Shown: positions 1-6,536, counted from the first letter of the stretch. The stretch: 10,424 nucleotides of DNA from JACRPI01 sp964385055 (GCA_964385055.1 CAYLMH010000045.1:1-10424), one strand, 5' to 3'. Notes: generated from the letters alone by a model not told the origin. Translations and numbers: made by a program.

Positions 1-78
1 CGCAAACGAGAACCCCACACTACGTATGGGAACCTCGTTCGCTCCGTCTGGCCATGTTGTTATTTTTTGCGGTATTAA

Positions 79-119
79 AGCACATAAGCTTGAGCGCTTA
101 ATGCGAAAGCCTATGTGCT
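79..119. repeat. Long inverted repeat (hairpin)
   Basis: Arms of 13 bases (79-91 AGCACATAAGCTT and 107-119 AAGCCTATGTGCT) pair with a single A-C mismatch. The 15-base loop can itself form a small GC pairing (94-96 with 102-104). No long T-run follows directly, so it is not a classic intrinsic terminator. It could be an RNA hairpin at the end of an upstream transcript or part of a small structured RNA. The symmetry is plain in the sequence; its role is unknown. Confidence 0.6.
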
Positions 120-220
120 AAAACGCGAGCACTTGTCGAGCGTCTCATATTTATTTTGATGTAAGAAAAAGAATATCCCCACTTATAGCAATACCTCATA
201 CACTCCAAAAAACCAAAATA

Positions 221-227
221 TTAAATA
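221..227 (+). promoter_or_regulatory. TATA box of the transglutaminase-like gene
   Basis: TTAAATA lies in an AT-rich stretch centred about 26 bases before the ATG at 250. There is no Shine-Dalgarno sequence in front of the ATG (the upstream bases are almost all A and C). This spacing would place transcription start at or next to the start codon, giving a leaderless mRNA. It is inferred from position and sequence only. Confidence 0.5.
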
Positions 228-249
228 AATCACCTACAAAAAAAACACC

Positions 250-888
250 ATGTTCGGATTAAACCAAGATGAAATAAATCTATTCAAAAAATGCAATAGT
301 CCAAGAAAAATCCAGGATCTTATAGACACCATTCCCATTAACTTTGAAGCGTCAGGAGAAGATACTTTCCTTTCTCCGCGAGAAGTACTCAAGCAAAATC
401 GCGCGCATTGCATAGAAGCAGCGTGTCTTGCAGCGGCAATCCTCCAATTTCACAAACAACCACCATTAATTGTTGACCTCACTGCAATAAAAAGTGATGA
501 AGATCACGTCATAGCAGTGTTCAAGCAGCATGGGCACTGGGGTGCTATCTCAAAAACAAACCATGCGGTCTTAAGATATAGAGAGCCCGTCTATAAAACA
601 ATTCGAGAATTAGTCATGTCATACTTTCATGAATATATCAAAAATGAAACAAAAAAGAAAACATTGCGCTCATACACGAATCCAATAAACCTTAAACAAT
701 TTAATGCAAAGAACTGGATAATAGACAAAGAATATATCGGATATATTGTGGATAAGATTGATGCAACAAAGCATTTTCCTATTCTTTCAAGAAAGCAGAT
801 CGCAACATTGCGACGAGCAGATGATATAGAAATCAAGAGCGGAAAAATACATGAGTGGAGAGGGAAAAAGCATCCAAAAAAAGTATAA
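250..888 (+). CDS. Transglutaminase-like (papain-fold) domain protein, function unknown
   Basis: A 212-residue protein without signal peptide or membrane segment, so probably cytosolic. The middle resembles the transglutaminase-like cysteine-peptidase fold. A Cys in RAHCIEAA (C54) heads a hydrophobic helix. A His follows in DEDHVIAVF (H86) on a predicted strand. A third polar position may be N104 or H105 in SKTNHAVLRY, just before a REPVY turn. That Cys-His-(Asn/Asp) order and spacing fit the family, but the usual Asp is not obvious, so catalysis is uncertain. The last 60 residues are basic (WRGKKHPKK at the end) and could contact nucleic acid; this is inference. The start follows a TATA box at leaderless distance. 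The gene stands alone and converges on the envelope operon with 27 bases between stop codons. Substrate unknown; confident as a gene, moderate on the fold. Confidence 0.75.
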   Translation: MFGLNQDEINLFKKCNSPRKIQDLIDTIPINFEASGEDTFLSPREVLKQNRAHCIEAACLAAAILQFHKQPPLIVDLTAIKSDEDHVIAVFKQHGHWGAISKTNHAVLRYREPVYKTIRELVMSYFHEYIKNETKKKTLRSYTNPINLKQFNAKNWIIDKEYIGYIVDKIDATKHFPILSRKQIATLRRADDIEIKSGKIHEWRGKKHPKKV

Positions 889-901
889 GATAATAGTTTG
901 G

Positions 902-917
902 AGATTTTCTAAAATCT
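902..917. terminator. Possible bidirectional terminator between convergent genes
   Basis: AGATTTT-CT-AAAATCT is a perfect palindrome lying between the stop codon of the plus-strand gene at 888 and the stop codon of the minus-strand gene at 916, which it overlaps by two bases. It gives a short A/T stem with a U-run in both directions. Archaeal termination relies mainly on U-tracts, so the site suits both converging transcripts, but the stem is weak. Confidence 0.35.
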
Positions 918-1251
918 AGCCAAGTTCATTCAAGAAATCGTCAATGTCTCCATTTGCTGAAGCATCTGTCTTAGATGACGAAGAACTTGTTTTAGAAGTT
1001 GTTGTCTTCGTTGTACTGGTGCTCTTCGATGTATTTGTGTTATTCGAAGTGTTGGAAACACTGACTTTCACCGCACTCTGTTCCTGTACTGCCTTCTCAT
1101 CAGCAACAGCTTGTTCTTGTCCCTCAAGCAAGCTATCCACTTCTGCGTCAGAAGTATCAACCGCGCGAAGCTTTGAAAGACCCATCACTACCGCGACAAT
1201 GAGTGCAACAAAAACCAAAATAAGCAAACCATTAATGATGAGTTTTTTCAT
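916..1251 (-). CDS. Membrane-anchored protein with Ser/Thr-rich linker and acidic C-terminal tail
   Basis: A 111-residue protein and the last gene of a minus-strand trio. The N-terminus is Met-Lys-Lys followed by about 20 hydrophobic residues (4-24), an uncleaved signal anchor or signal peptide with no lipobox. A short acidic stretch with many Gln (32-60) comes next. A linker at about 64-98 is almost entirely Ser, Thr, Asn and Lys, typical of an extended, possibly glycosylated spacer outside the cell. The last ten residues (DIDDFLNELG) form a short acidic amphipathic segment. The start codon lies four bases after the stop of the lipoprotein gene, so the two are probably translated together. 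I do not recognise a family. Its role is likely at the cell surface, either holding something away from the membrane or joining the other two operon products. Confidence 0.75.
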   Translation of the reverse strand: MKKLIINGLLILVFVALIVAVVMGLSKLRAVDTSDAEVDSLLEGQEQAVADEKAVQEQSAVKVSVSNTSNNTNTSKSTSTTKTTTSKTSSSSSKTDASANGDIDDFLNELG

Positions 1252-1255
1252 TAAT

Positions 1256-1450
1256 CTACCAGCTCATTTCATCTAAATCTTCTGTTAACTGATCCACCAC
1301 TTCAGGATCATACGCAGTCGCAGATTCTTCTGTTGTTTCTGTTTCATCAGTTGTTTCTTCTGTTTCAGCTGCTTCTTTATCTGCACAACCAATAACAGAT
1401 AAAAATAAAACAACCAATGCAAAAATAAGGAATACGTGTTTGTAGTTCAT
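1256..1450 (-). CDS. Small acidic lipoprotein
   Basis: A 64-residue protein. The N-terminus is a signal peptide with a basic start (MNYKH), a hydrophobic core at 6-20 and a lipobox-like VIGC ending at C22, so the mature form would be a lipid-anchored peptide of about 43 residues. The mature part is Glu/Thr/Asp/Ala-rich and disordered (24-46). It ends in a short helix-like tail, DPEVVDQLTEDLDEMSW. It sits between the large acidic secreted protein (8 bases upstream) and the 111-residue membrane protein (4 bases downstream), so the three are almost certainly one operon. No enzymatic motif is visible. The tail may be an interaction segment. I know of no named family for it. Small size lowers confidence, but the ribosome site, lipobox and tight spacing support a real gene. 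Confidence 0.75.
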   Translation of the reverse strand: MNYKHVFLIFALVVLFLSVIGCADKEAAETEETTDETETTEESATAYDPEVVDQLTEDLDEMSW

Positions 1451-1454
1451 GGTC

Positions 1455-1460
1455 TCACCT
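1455..1460 (-). promoter_or_regulatory. Shine-Dalgarno site overlapping the upstream stop codon
   Basis: On the minus strand, AGGTGA lies four bases before the lipoprotein ATG and overlaps the TAG that ends the acidic secreted-protein gene (TAGGTGAGACCATG). Ribosomes ending on the first gene would sit on this site, which suggests translational coupling. It matches the 3' end of archaeal 16S rRNA. Confidence 0.7.
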
Positions 1461-3162
1461 ATAATGCGTCAATATCTTGTTGTATGTCAGCAATTTCTGC
1501 TTCCATATCTTCAATGTAATCTGCTACCTCGTCTTCAAGATCATCAAGCAGTTCATCTGCTTCACTTTCATCGCCAAGGTCAATCTTTGTATCAATATCA
1601 TCCATGTCATCAGCGTATCCTTGGTTTGCTTCTTGTACTTCATCAAGAAGATCGTCTATTGCAGTGTCAACTGTCTCATAATCATCACTGGTGGAACTCT
1701 CGCCGCTCTGGGAAAGTTCATTGTAGAGCGCAGTCACATCATCTTCAAGATCATCAAGATCATCTTCAAGTGTGGACAAACGATCGCGCAATGCTTCTTC
1801 ATCATCGCCTTCTTGCAGTGCAGCTTCTTCTTCAGCTTCAGAGTAGCAATCAAGGCGTTCATCTTCAGCGTTCGCGGCAGCAAGGCAATCATCAATTTCT
1901 GTTTGCGTATCGCCATCAATGCCATAATCTTCGTAACAAGCGTCGCGCTGGTAGGAATAACTTGATCCTTCCATGCAATCAACGAATGCTTCATAATCAT
2001 CTGATCCAGTTCCGCTGGAAGAGCTTCCCCCACCTGCGCTATAATATTCACTGTTTAATCCTCGTTGTGCAGTTTGCTGCGCGTTGAGCAGTTTGGAGAT
2101 TGCGCCAACGCCACTCTTTGTAAGGACAAGCTCTTCAGCGTCTTCAAGATATGCTTCAGCTTGGCCAAGAACAACTTCTGCTTCAGAAGTATCATAATCA
2201 TCATTCTGTTGTTCTTCAATATATTCAACAAGGGTTTCAATCGCGTCCTGCGCGTCTTCATAATACGTATCAAGGTCATAGTCACTGAGGAGTTCATCAA
2301 GATCCTGTTCTTCTTCAACTTCTTCAGTTTCTTCTTCTACTTCTGCTTCTTCTTCATCATCTTCAGCTTCATCAACGTCTTCGTCATCTTCTTCATCAGC
2401 ATCATCTTCATCGTCTTCGATAACAACTTCTGCGCAAAGAGTACCACCTTTCGCGGTTAATGCGTCACGTGCTTCAGTAAGAGAAGTTTGAGAAGATTTA
2501 AGCGCGTCCTGCGCGCTTTTAATTGTTGCGACAACGTCACTAAGATCGCCATCAGCATTCAAAAGATCTTCTGCTGCGTCAATCTGTTCATCTGCTTTCG
2601 CGATGTCCGCAGAAAATGAAGCGTACGCGTCATCAAGCGCAGTGCTGCTTGTAGTTAATTCTCCAATGCCACATTCTAGTTTCGCGTCAATAATTTCTCC
2701 TTTATCAACAAGTGCGTCCACTGCCGCAAAAAGATCCTCTAGAGTTTTTTGTTTGAGATCATCAGCAATAGATTTCCACGCTGTTTTCACAGCAGCAAGA
2801 ACATCATCATATTCTTCTTTAGAATCTGCGTATTGAAGATCGTCAAGCGCCTGTTCAAGTTCTTCCTGCGCATCAACGTGAGCTGCGTCATTGACATAAT
2901 ACACATACGCGAGCATGAGGTTGATCGCGTCTTCTGCGTAAGGAAGTGCTGCGTCAAGAAGTTCATCTTCTATATCTTCACAGCCATCATCAAGAAGCTG
3001 ACATTCTTTGAGTTCCTCTTTAAGAGCAAGGAATTCTTCTTGCGAATCCTCATAAGAAGAGAAAAGAGAAGAAACAGAATCCGCTGCTGCGAATGGCATG
3101 ACCATAAGCACCAGAAGAAGCGCAATAAGCTTTACTGTACAATTCTTGATCGAATTATTCAT
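1459..3162 (-). CDS. Secreted, highly acidic helical/coiled-coil surface protein
   Basis: A 567-residue protein. I start it at 3162 and not at the longest frame (3258), because MNNSIKNC opens a clear signal peptide with an AAA|D cleavage site (after about residue 27) and GAGGTG lies six bases upstream. The mature protein is mostly Asp, Glu, Ala and Leu, with heptad-like helices at about 30-240. An almost unbroken acidic run follows at about 249-290. Next come more helices, a Gly/Ser linker at about 377-387, a duplicated cysteine motif (C396/C409 and C426/C439), and a strongly acidic coiled coil to the end. Another cysteine pair is C54/C61. No enzymatic motif is seen. Likely exported and either part of the cell coat or a divalent-cation binder (inference). 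It is the first gene of the trio, with the lipoprotein 8 bases downstream. Low-complexity sequence will mislead homology searches. Confidence 0.85.
   Translation of the reverse strand: MNNSIKNCTVKLIALLLVLMVMPFAAADSVSSLFSSYEDSQEEFLALKEELKECQLLDDGCEDIEDELLDAALPYAEDAINLMLAYVYYVNDAAHVDAQEELEQALDDLQYADSKEEYDDVLAAVKTAWKSIADDLKQKTLEDLFAAVDALVDKGEIIDAKLECGIGELTTSSTALDDAYASFSADIAKADEQIDAAEDLLNADGDLSDVVATIKSAQDALKSSQTSLTEARDALTAKGGTLCAEVVIEDDEDDADEEDDEDVDEAEDDEEEAEVEEETEEVEEEQDLDELLSDYDLDTYYEDAQDAIETLVEYIEEQQNDDYDTSEAEVVLGQAEAYLEDAEELVLTKSGVGAISKLLNAQQTAQRGLNSEYYSAGGGSSSSGTGSDDYEAFVDCMEGSSYSYQRDACYEDYGIDGDTQTEIDDCLAAANAEDERLDCYSEAEEEAALQEGDDEEALRDRLSTLEDDLDDLEDDVTALYNELSQSGESSTSDDYETVDTAIDDLLDEVQEANQGYADDMDDIDTKIDLGDESEADELLDDLEDEVADYIEDMEAEIADIQQDIDAL
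1831..1992 (-). repeat. Duplicated C-x12-C motif in the secreted acidic protein
   Basis: Within the acidic protein two units read Cys, nine residues, Arg, two residues, Cys-Tyr: DCMEGSS...RDACYEDY (C396-C409) and DCLAAAN...RLDCYSEA (C426-C439). The first cysteines are exactly 30 residues apart. The equal 12-residue gap, the Arg three before the second Cys and the Tyr after it occur in both, pointing to a tandem duplication of a small helical hairpin that could be closed by a disulfide outside the cell. Confidence 0.7.
2293..2418 (-). repeat. Low-complexity GAA/GAT tract coding for a polyacidic run
   Basis: About 126 bases made mostly of Glu and Asp codons, coding for residues 249-290 of the secreted acidic protein without any Lys or Arg. 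It reads as TTC/ATC runs on the plus strand and creates long spurious open frames in other phases. Such tracts can change length by slippage. In the protein it would be a disordered, cation-attracting linker between the N-terminal helices and the central helices. Confidence 0.8.
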
Positions 3163-3168
3163 GAAAAA

Positions 3169-3174
3169 CACCTC
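3169..3174 (-). promoter_or_regulatory. Shine-Dalgarno site deciding the start of the acidic secreted protein
   Basis: GAGGTG on the minus strand lies six bases before the ATG at 3162. It selects the start that opens directly into a signal peptide and rules against the 32-residue N-terminal extension that the open frame would allow. Confidence 0.75.
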
Positions 3175-3212
3175 AGTATCGACGATAATAGAGAAACTGG
3201 AAGTGGTTATCC

Positions 3213-3220
3213 TATTTAAA
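3213..3220 (-). promoter_or_regulatory. TATA box of the envelope operon
   Basis: TTTAAATA on the minus strand is the clearest TATA-like element in the 188-base divergent region. It would start transcription near 3190, giving a leader of about 28 bases that contains the GAGGTG ribosome site. The 32-residue N-terminal extension of the open frame would lie across this box, another reason to reject it. Confidence 0.5.
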
Positions 3221-3282
3221 CGTTGCTGTTCAGAAAAAGAGAAACAAGAGAAAGCCAATAATGGGTCAAATGTGACACAACC

Positions 3283-3326
3283 TTTTTAAGAGAAAAGGCA
3301 TTACAACACAAAATAAACCATAAAAG
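3283..3326 (+). promoter_or_regulatory. Candidate promoter(s) of the 213-residue gene
   Basis: Two TATA-like elements precede the ATG at 3351. TTTTTAAG at 3283-3290 would give a leader of about 40 bases. CATAAAAG at 3319-3326 is centred about 28 bases ahead and would give a leaderless mRNA. No Shine-Dalgarno sequence is seen before the ATG, which slightly favours the second. The first is preceded by ACACAACC (3275-3282), also found before the mutS TATA box. Confidence 0.4.
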
Positions 3327-3350
3327 AGTAGTAACAAAAGCAGATGCCCT

Positions 3351-3992
3351 ATGAACAAGAACTATACAATAGAAATTGTTGATGAAATAGCAGAAAAAAT
3401 AGAGCGTTCTTTAGAAACACGACTGCATGAAATCGCTACAGACAGAGTAACGACAACTGCAGAAGTGTGCACTGCGTTAGAAATTCTTACCGATCTCATG
3501 GGCACATTGCCTCGGTTATATATGCGAGAATTAGAAGAGGAGAATGAAGGAGAAGAAGCTGACGGAGAACAAGTGGAAAGATTAGTAAGCTATGAAACAG
3601 AAATATTAGAGTATTATAAAAGAATAATAATAACAGAGGACAGAAATGCGGCAAGCATCCAAAGATATTCTGAAACAAGCAAATATATCGCAATTCCAAA
3701 AGGAGCATTAATGCAGATACAGCGAGTCCTTGGGCTTGCGGTAAATAAGATGGACAGAGAAAAAGGAAGAGAAAATGATTTTTATGAGAGAATAAAGGAA
3801 GAAGCAGAAAGAGAAGAAATCCCATTTACAGAAACCGCGCTTCGGGAGTTTGTACAGATGGATATGGGAAGAAGAAATGAAGGAGATGCAATTTTTCTCG
3901 GGCTTACAAACCCTGGATATCTGGTTATAGAGAGCTTCCATTACATCGCAAAGAAGTATTGTGGAGCAAATAGCCAAACACAACCCATTTAA
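3351..3992 (+). CDS. Unrecognised charged helical protein upstream of mutS
   Basis: A 213-residue soluble protein with no signal peptide or membrane segment. I do not recognise the family. It is rich in Glu, Arg and Lys and predicted mostly helical. Residues 1-60 form an amphipathic helical region. An acidic loop (about 61-75) is followed by a helix at 76-93. The stretch around 110-130 (KYIAIPKGALMQIQRVLGL) looks like the best-packed part. Two helices with many charges follow, then a C-terminal segment (175-204) with short hydrophobic patches (IFLGL, YLVIESF) and one Cys (C204). It ends 24 bases before mutS on the same strand. Its last codons carry a TATA-like element that could drive mutS separately, so co-transcription is possible but not required. 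The position suggests, weakly, a link to DNA repair. It reads as a real gene from its composition and uninterrupted frame. Confidence 0.7.
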   Translation: MNKNYTIEIVDEIAEKIERSLETRLHEIATDRVTTTAEVCTALEILTDLMGTLPRLYMRELEEENEGEEADGEQVERLVSYETEILEYYKRIIITEDRNAASIQRYSETSKYIAIPKGALMQIQRVLGLAVNKMDREKGRENDFYERIKEEAEREEIPFTETALREFVQMDMGRRNEGDAIFLGLTNPGYLVIESFHYIAKKYCGANSQTQPI

Positions 3993-3994
3993 AG
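3987..3994 (+). promoter_or_regulatory. TATA box for mutS inside the preceding stop codon
   Basis: ATTTAAAG overlaps the TAA stop (3990-3992) of the 213-residue gene and is centred about 26 bases before the mutS ATG at 4017. No Shine-Dalgarno sequence lies before that ATG (the bases are CTCTTTTTTCT). Together this suggests mutS can be made from its own leaderless transcript, besides any read-through from upstream. Confidence 0.5.
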
Positions 3995-4016
3995 AAAATA
4001 AGAACCTCTTTTTTCT

Positions 4017-6506
4017 ATGACAACCCCTGCAATGAAGCAGTTTCATGAAACAAAAACACTCTACCCTGATTGCCTCATTTTGTTCCGCATGGGCGATTTC
4101 TATGAAACATTCTATGAAGACGCAATTAAAGCATCACAAGTTCTTGAGATCACCTTAACAAAGCGAGGAAAAGAAAAAGACGGACAACCAATTCCTCTCG
4201 CAGGAATTCCGTATCATGCGCTTGAACAATATCTCGCAAAACTCGTGAGAGCAAATGTCAAAGTCGCGATCTGTGAACAGCTCGAAGATCCAAAGCAGGC
4301 AAAGGGAGTTGTCAAGCGTGGTGTTGTGCGAATTGTCACCCCTGGCACAATTATTGAACAAACACTTCTGACAGACAAAAGCAATAATTACATTATGGCA
4401 ATTGCTGCTGAAACAGCAGAAAAGAAAGCAGGCATTGCAGTTGCAGATCTTTCCACCAGCGAATTTTTCTGCACAGAAGTACCAATACATGAAATTCTCA
4501 ATGAAATTGTCCGCTATAATCCAAGTGAAATAGTCATAGAAGAAAGCAGAAAAAAGCAAACCCCTACACCAGTATTTCTCGAAATCTGCAAAAAGAAAAA
4601 TAAGTTCATGAATTATATTCAGGATTTTTTCTTTCAATACAACAATGCCTACGCAACAATCACGCGGCATTTCAAAACGCATTCTTTAGAAGGCTTTGGC
4701 ATTGAAGAAAAGCGAGCAGCGACCTGCGCGGCAGGAGCGTTGTTATTCCATCTCAAAGAAACGCAGAAATCCAATGTCTCTTCCATACAAAAAATAAAAT
4801 ATGTCTCCAATGAACAGTACATGCTGCTGGATGAAACAACGCTCAATAATCTTGAAGTAATACTAAGTCTTCATGACGCGTCGACAAAACACACGCTTCT
4901 GAGCGCGATTGATCAAACAAGAACACCGATGGGCGGTAGAATGCTCAAGAAATGGCTCATGCAACCTCTCCTCCAAAAAGAAGCGATAGAAGATAGGCTT
5001 GACGCGGTGGATGAGTTACGAAAAAAAATACTCATGAAAGAAGAGATTGCGGAACATCTTGATAAAATCTATGACATTGAACGAATCGTTTCACGATTAA
5101 ATCTTGGCTGCGGAAATGGGAGGGATGTCCTTGCGCTAAAAAATTCGCTTGCGTGGATTCCGCAGATAAAAAACATCCTTCAATTGGCAGAGAGCAGCAT
5201 GCTTAAAGAGCTTTCTTCGATTGAAGCGTGCCAAGAGGTAGTCAAACTTTGTGAGACTGCGATTGCAGAAGACGCGCCAGTCTCAATACGAGAAGGAAAC
5301 ATAATCAAGAATGGATTTAGCAAAGAGCTCGATGAACTGCACGATATTTGCAAAAATGGAAAAACCTATATCAAACAAATGGAACAAAAAGAGCAAGAGC
5401 GCACAGGAATTAAAACACTAAAGATTGGTTTTAACAGAGTGTTTGGTTATTTTATTGAAGTCACAGCAAAAAATATTCCATTAGTTCCAAAAGAATATCT
5501 GCGCAAACAAACCACTGCAAACGGAGAGCGTTACATCACAGAAGAACTCAAAGTCATGGAAGAGAAAATTCTCAGCGCAGAAGAAAAAATAAATCTTCTA
5601 GAATATGAATTGTTTCAAGAAATAGTCAAACAGATCACAAGTCAGACAGAAAAACTGCAGAACGCAGGGCAAAGTATTGGCATGCTAGATGTACTCCACA
5701 GTTTCGCGGAAACAGCGCGGCAACAAAACTATTGCAAACCAGAAATAACAGAAGAATTTGTGATTGAAATAAAAGAAGGAAGGCATCCAGTCATTGAACA
5801 GATCGAGCAGCAATATATTCCAAATGACATTCTGATAACAAAAGAGAATAGGACAATGATTATTACTGGACCAAACATGGCGGGAAAATCAACAGTGCTT
5901 AGGCAGGTTGCGTTGATCACGCTCCTTGCGCAAATGGGAAGTTTTGTTCCTGCAACGCAAGCAAGAATAAGTATTGTGGACAGAATTTTTTGTAGAGTAG
6001 GCGCGCATGATGATCTCACGCATGGCCAAAGCACGTTTATGGTCGAGATGAATGAAGCAGCGTCTATTTTGAACAACGCAACAAATAAATCATTGATTAT
6101 CATGGATGAGATTGGCAGAGGAACATCAACGTTTGATGGCGTGAGTATTGCGTGGAGTGTCGCGGAGTATATCAACAATAAAATAGAAGCAAAAACAATG
6201 TTCGCGACGCATTATCATGCGCTCACGAATTTAGAAAAGTATGAAGGAGTAAAGAATTATAACATTGCGGTCAAAGAAGAAAGGGATAATATTATTTTTC
6301 TGCGAAAACTTGTGCAGGGTGGCACAGATAAGAGTTATGGGATTCATGTCGCGAAGCTTGCGGGTATGCCTAAAGAAGTGATTGACCGCGCAAGAGAAAT
6401 TCAAGCAAAGCTTGAAAATGAAAGCGAGATGGAAAGCAAGCTTCAAACAAAGCAAGGATTTATGGTGAATGAAAAAGCAGTGCAAAAGTCGTTGTTTGAA
6501 TTGTAG
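4017..6506 (+). CDS. mutS: DNA mismatch repair protein MutS (MutS1 type)
   Basis: 829 residues, normal for bacterial-type MutS1. It binds mismatches and small loops as a dimer and uses ATP to signal repair. The mismatch-recognition motif GDFYETF is present, with the stacking Phe and Glu at F28 and E30. The connector, core and clamp regions fill about 120-575. The ATPase has Walker A GPNMAGKST (618-626), the signature segment THGQSTFMVEM from 668, Walker B with D697/E698 (IIMDEIGRGTS) and the conserved FATHYHAL near H732. The helix-turn-helix-like end SYGIHVAKLAGMP is also intact. All key residues are kept, so it should be active. The protein ends in QKSLFEL, a likely sliding-clamp contact. 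No mutL lies in the window. MutS1 is patchy in archaea, so transfer from bacteria is likely (inference). It converges with the kinase gene, 30 bases between stops. Confidence 0.97.
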   Translation: MTTPAMKQFHETKTLYPDCLILFRMGDFYETFYEDAIKASQVLEITLTKRGKEKDGQPIPLAGIPYHALEQYLAKLVRANVKVAICEQLEDPKQAKGVVKRGVVRIVTPGTIIEQTLLTDKSNNYIMAIAAETAEKKAGIAVADLSTSEFFCTEVPIHEILNEIVRYNPSEIVIEESRKKQTPTPVFLEICKKKNKFMNYIQDFFFQYNNAYATITRHFKTHSLEGFGIEEKRAATCAAGALLFHLKETQKSNVSSIQKIKYVSNEQYMLLDETTLNNLEVILSLHDASTKHTLLSAIDQTRTPMGGRMLKKWLMQPLLQKEAIEDRLDAVDELRKKILMKEEIAEHLDKIYDIERIVSRLNLGCGNGRDVLALKNSLAWIPQIKNILQLAESSMLKELSSIEACQEVVKLCETAIAEDAPVSIREGNIIKNGFSKELDELHDICKNGKTYIKQMEQKEQERTGIKTLKIGFNRVFGYFIEVTAKNIPLVPKEYLRKQTTANGERYITEELKVMEEKILSAEEKINLLEYELFQEIVKQITSQTEKLQNAGQSIGMLDVLHSFAETARQQNYCKPEITEEFVIEIKEGRHPVIEQIEQQYIPNDILITKENRTMIITGPNMAGKSTVLRQVALITLLAQMGSFVPATQARISIVDRIFCRVGAHDDLTHGQSTFMVEMNEAASILNNATNKSLIIMDEIGRGTSTFDGVSIAWSVAEYINNKIEAKTMFATHYHALTNLEKYEGVKNYNIAVKEERDNIIFLRKLVQGGTDKSYGIHVAKLAGMPKEVIDRAREIQAKLENESEMESKLQTKQGFMVNEKAVQKSLFEL

Positions 6507-6536
6507 GAGTATCGATAAGAAAAGCATGTTGGAGAA

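Larger units (their letters stand above)
1..249. other. Left edge without a secure gene; structured DNA
   Basis: No complete gene is supported here. One forward frame is open from base 2 to a TAA at 119-121 (39 codons, with an internal ATG at 26). It could be the tail of a gene cut by the window edge, but I do not recognise its product, and the other two forward frames are also open over much of the stretch. An interrupted inverted repeat spans bases 5-39: arms AACGAG and CTCGTT, then three mismatches, then CCC/GGG around a TACGTA loop. A longer hairpin follows at 79-119. Bases 140-249 are AT-rich and end in the promoter of the next gene. This could be the end of an upstream transcript or a structured RNA. 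Confidence 0.4.

Noticed and set aside
1..121. tRNA or rRNA end
   Set aside because: No T-loop GGTTCGAATCC-like sequence, no cloverleaf pairing and no recognisable rRNA segment.
944..1276. Plus-strand open frame (110 codons) opposite the 111-residue membrane protein
   Set aside because: Valine/Leu/Phe-rich mirror of Ser/Thr/Lys codons; the minus-strand gene has a signal anchor and operon spacing.
1449..2087. Long plus-strand open frame (212 codons) opposite the acidic protein
   Set aside because: Product is rich in His, Gln and Leu, as expected from reading Asp/Glu/Ala codons on the opposite strand; no ribosome site or domain. The same holds for the plus-strand frames at 1477-1965 and 2065-2460.
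2293..2418. Tandem repeat or CRISPR-like array
   Set aside because: It is codon-level low complexity (GAA/GAT) inside a gene, with no constant repeat unit and no spacers.
3163..3258. N-terminal extension of the acidic protein by 32 residues
   Set aside because: It would cover the TATA box and ribosome site and place a signal peptide inside the protein.
4155..6178. Minus-strand open frames opposite mutS
   Set aside because: They lie wholly inside an intact, well-recognised gene and show no domain, ribosome site or promoter.
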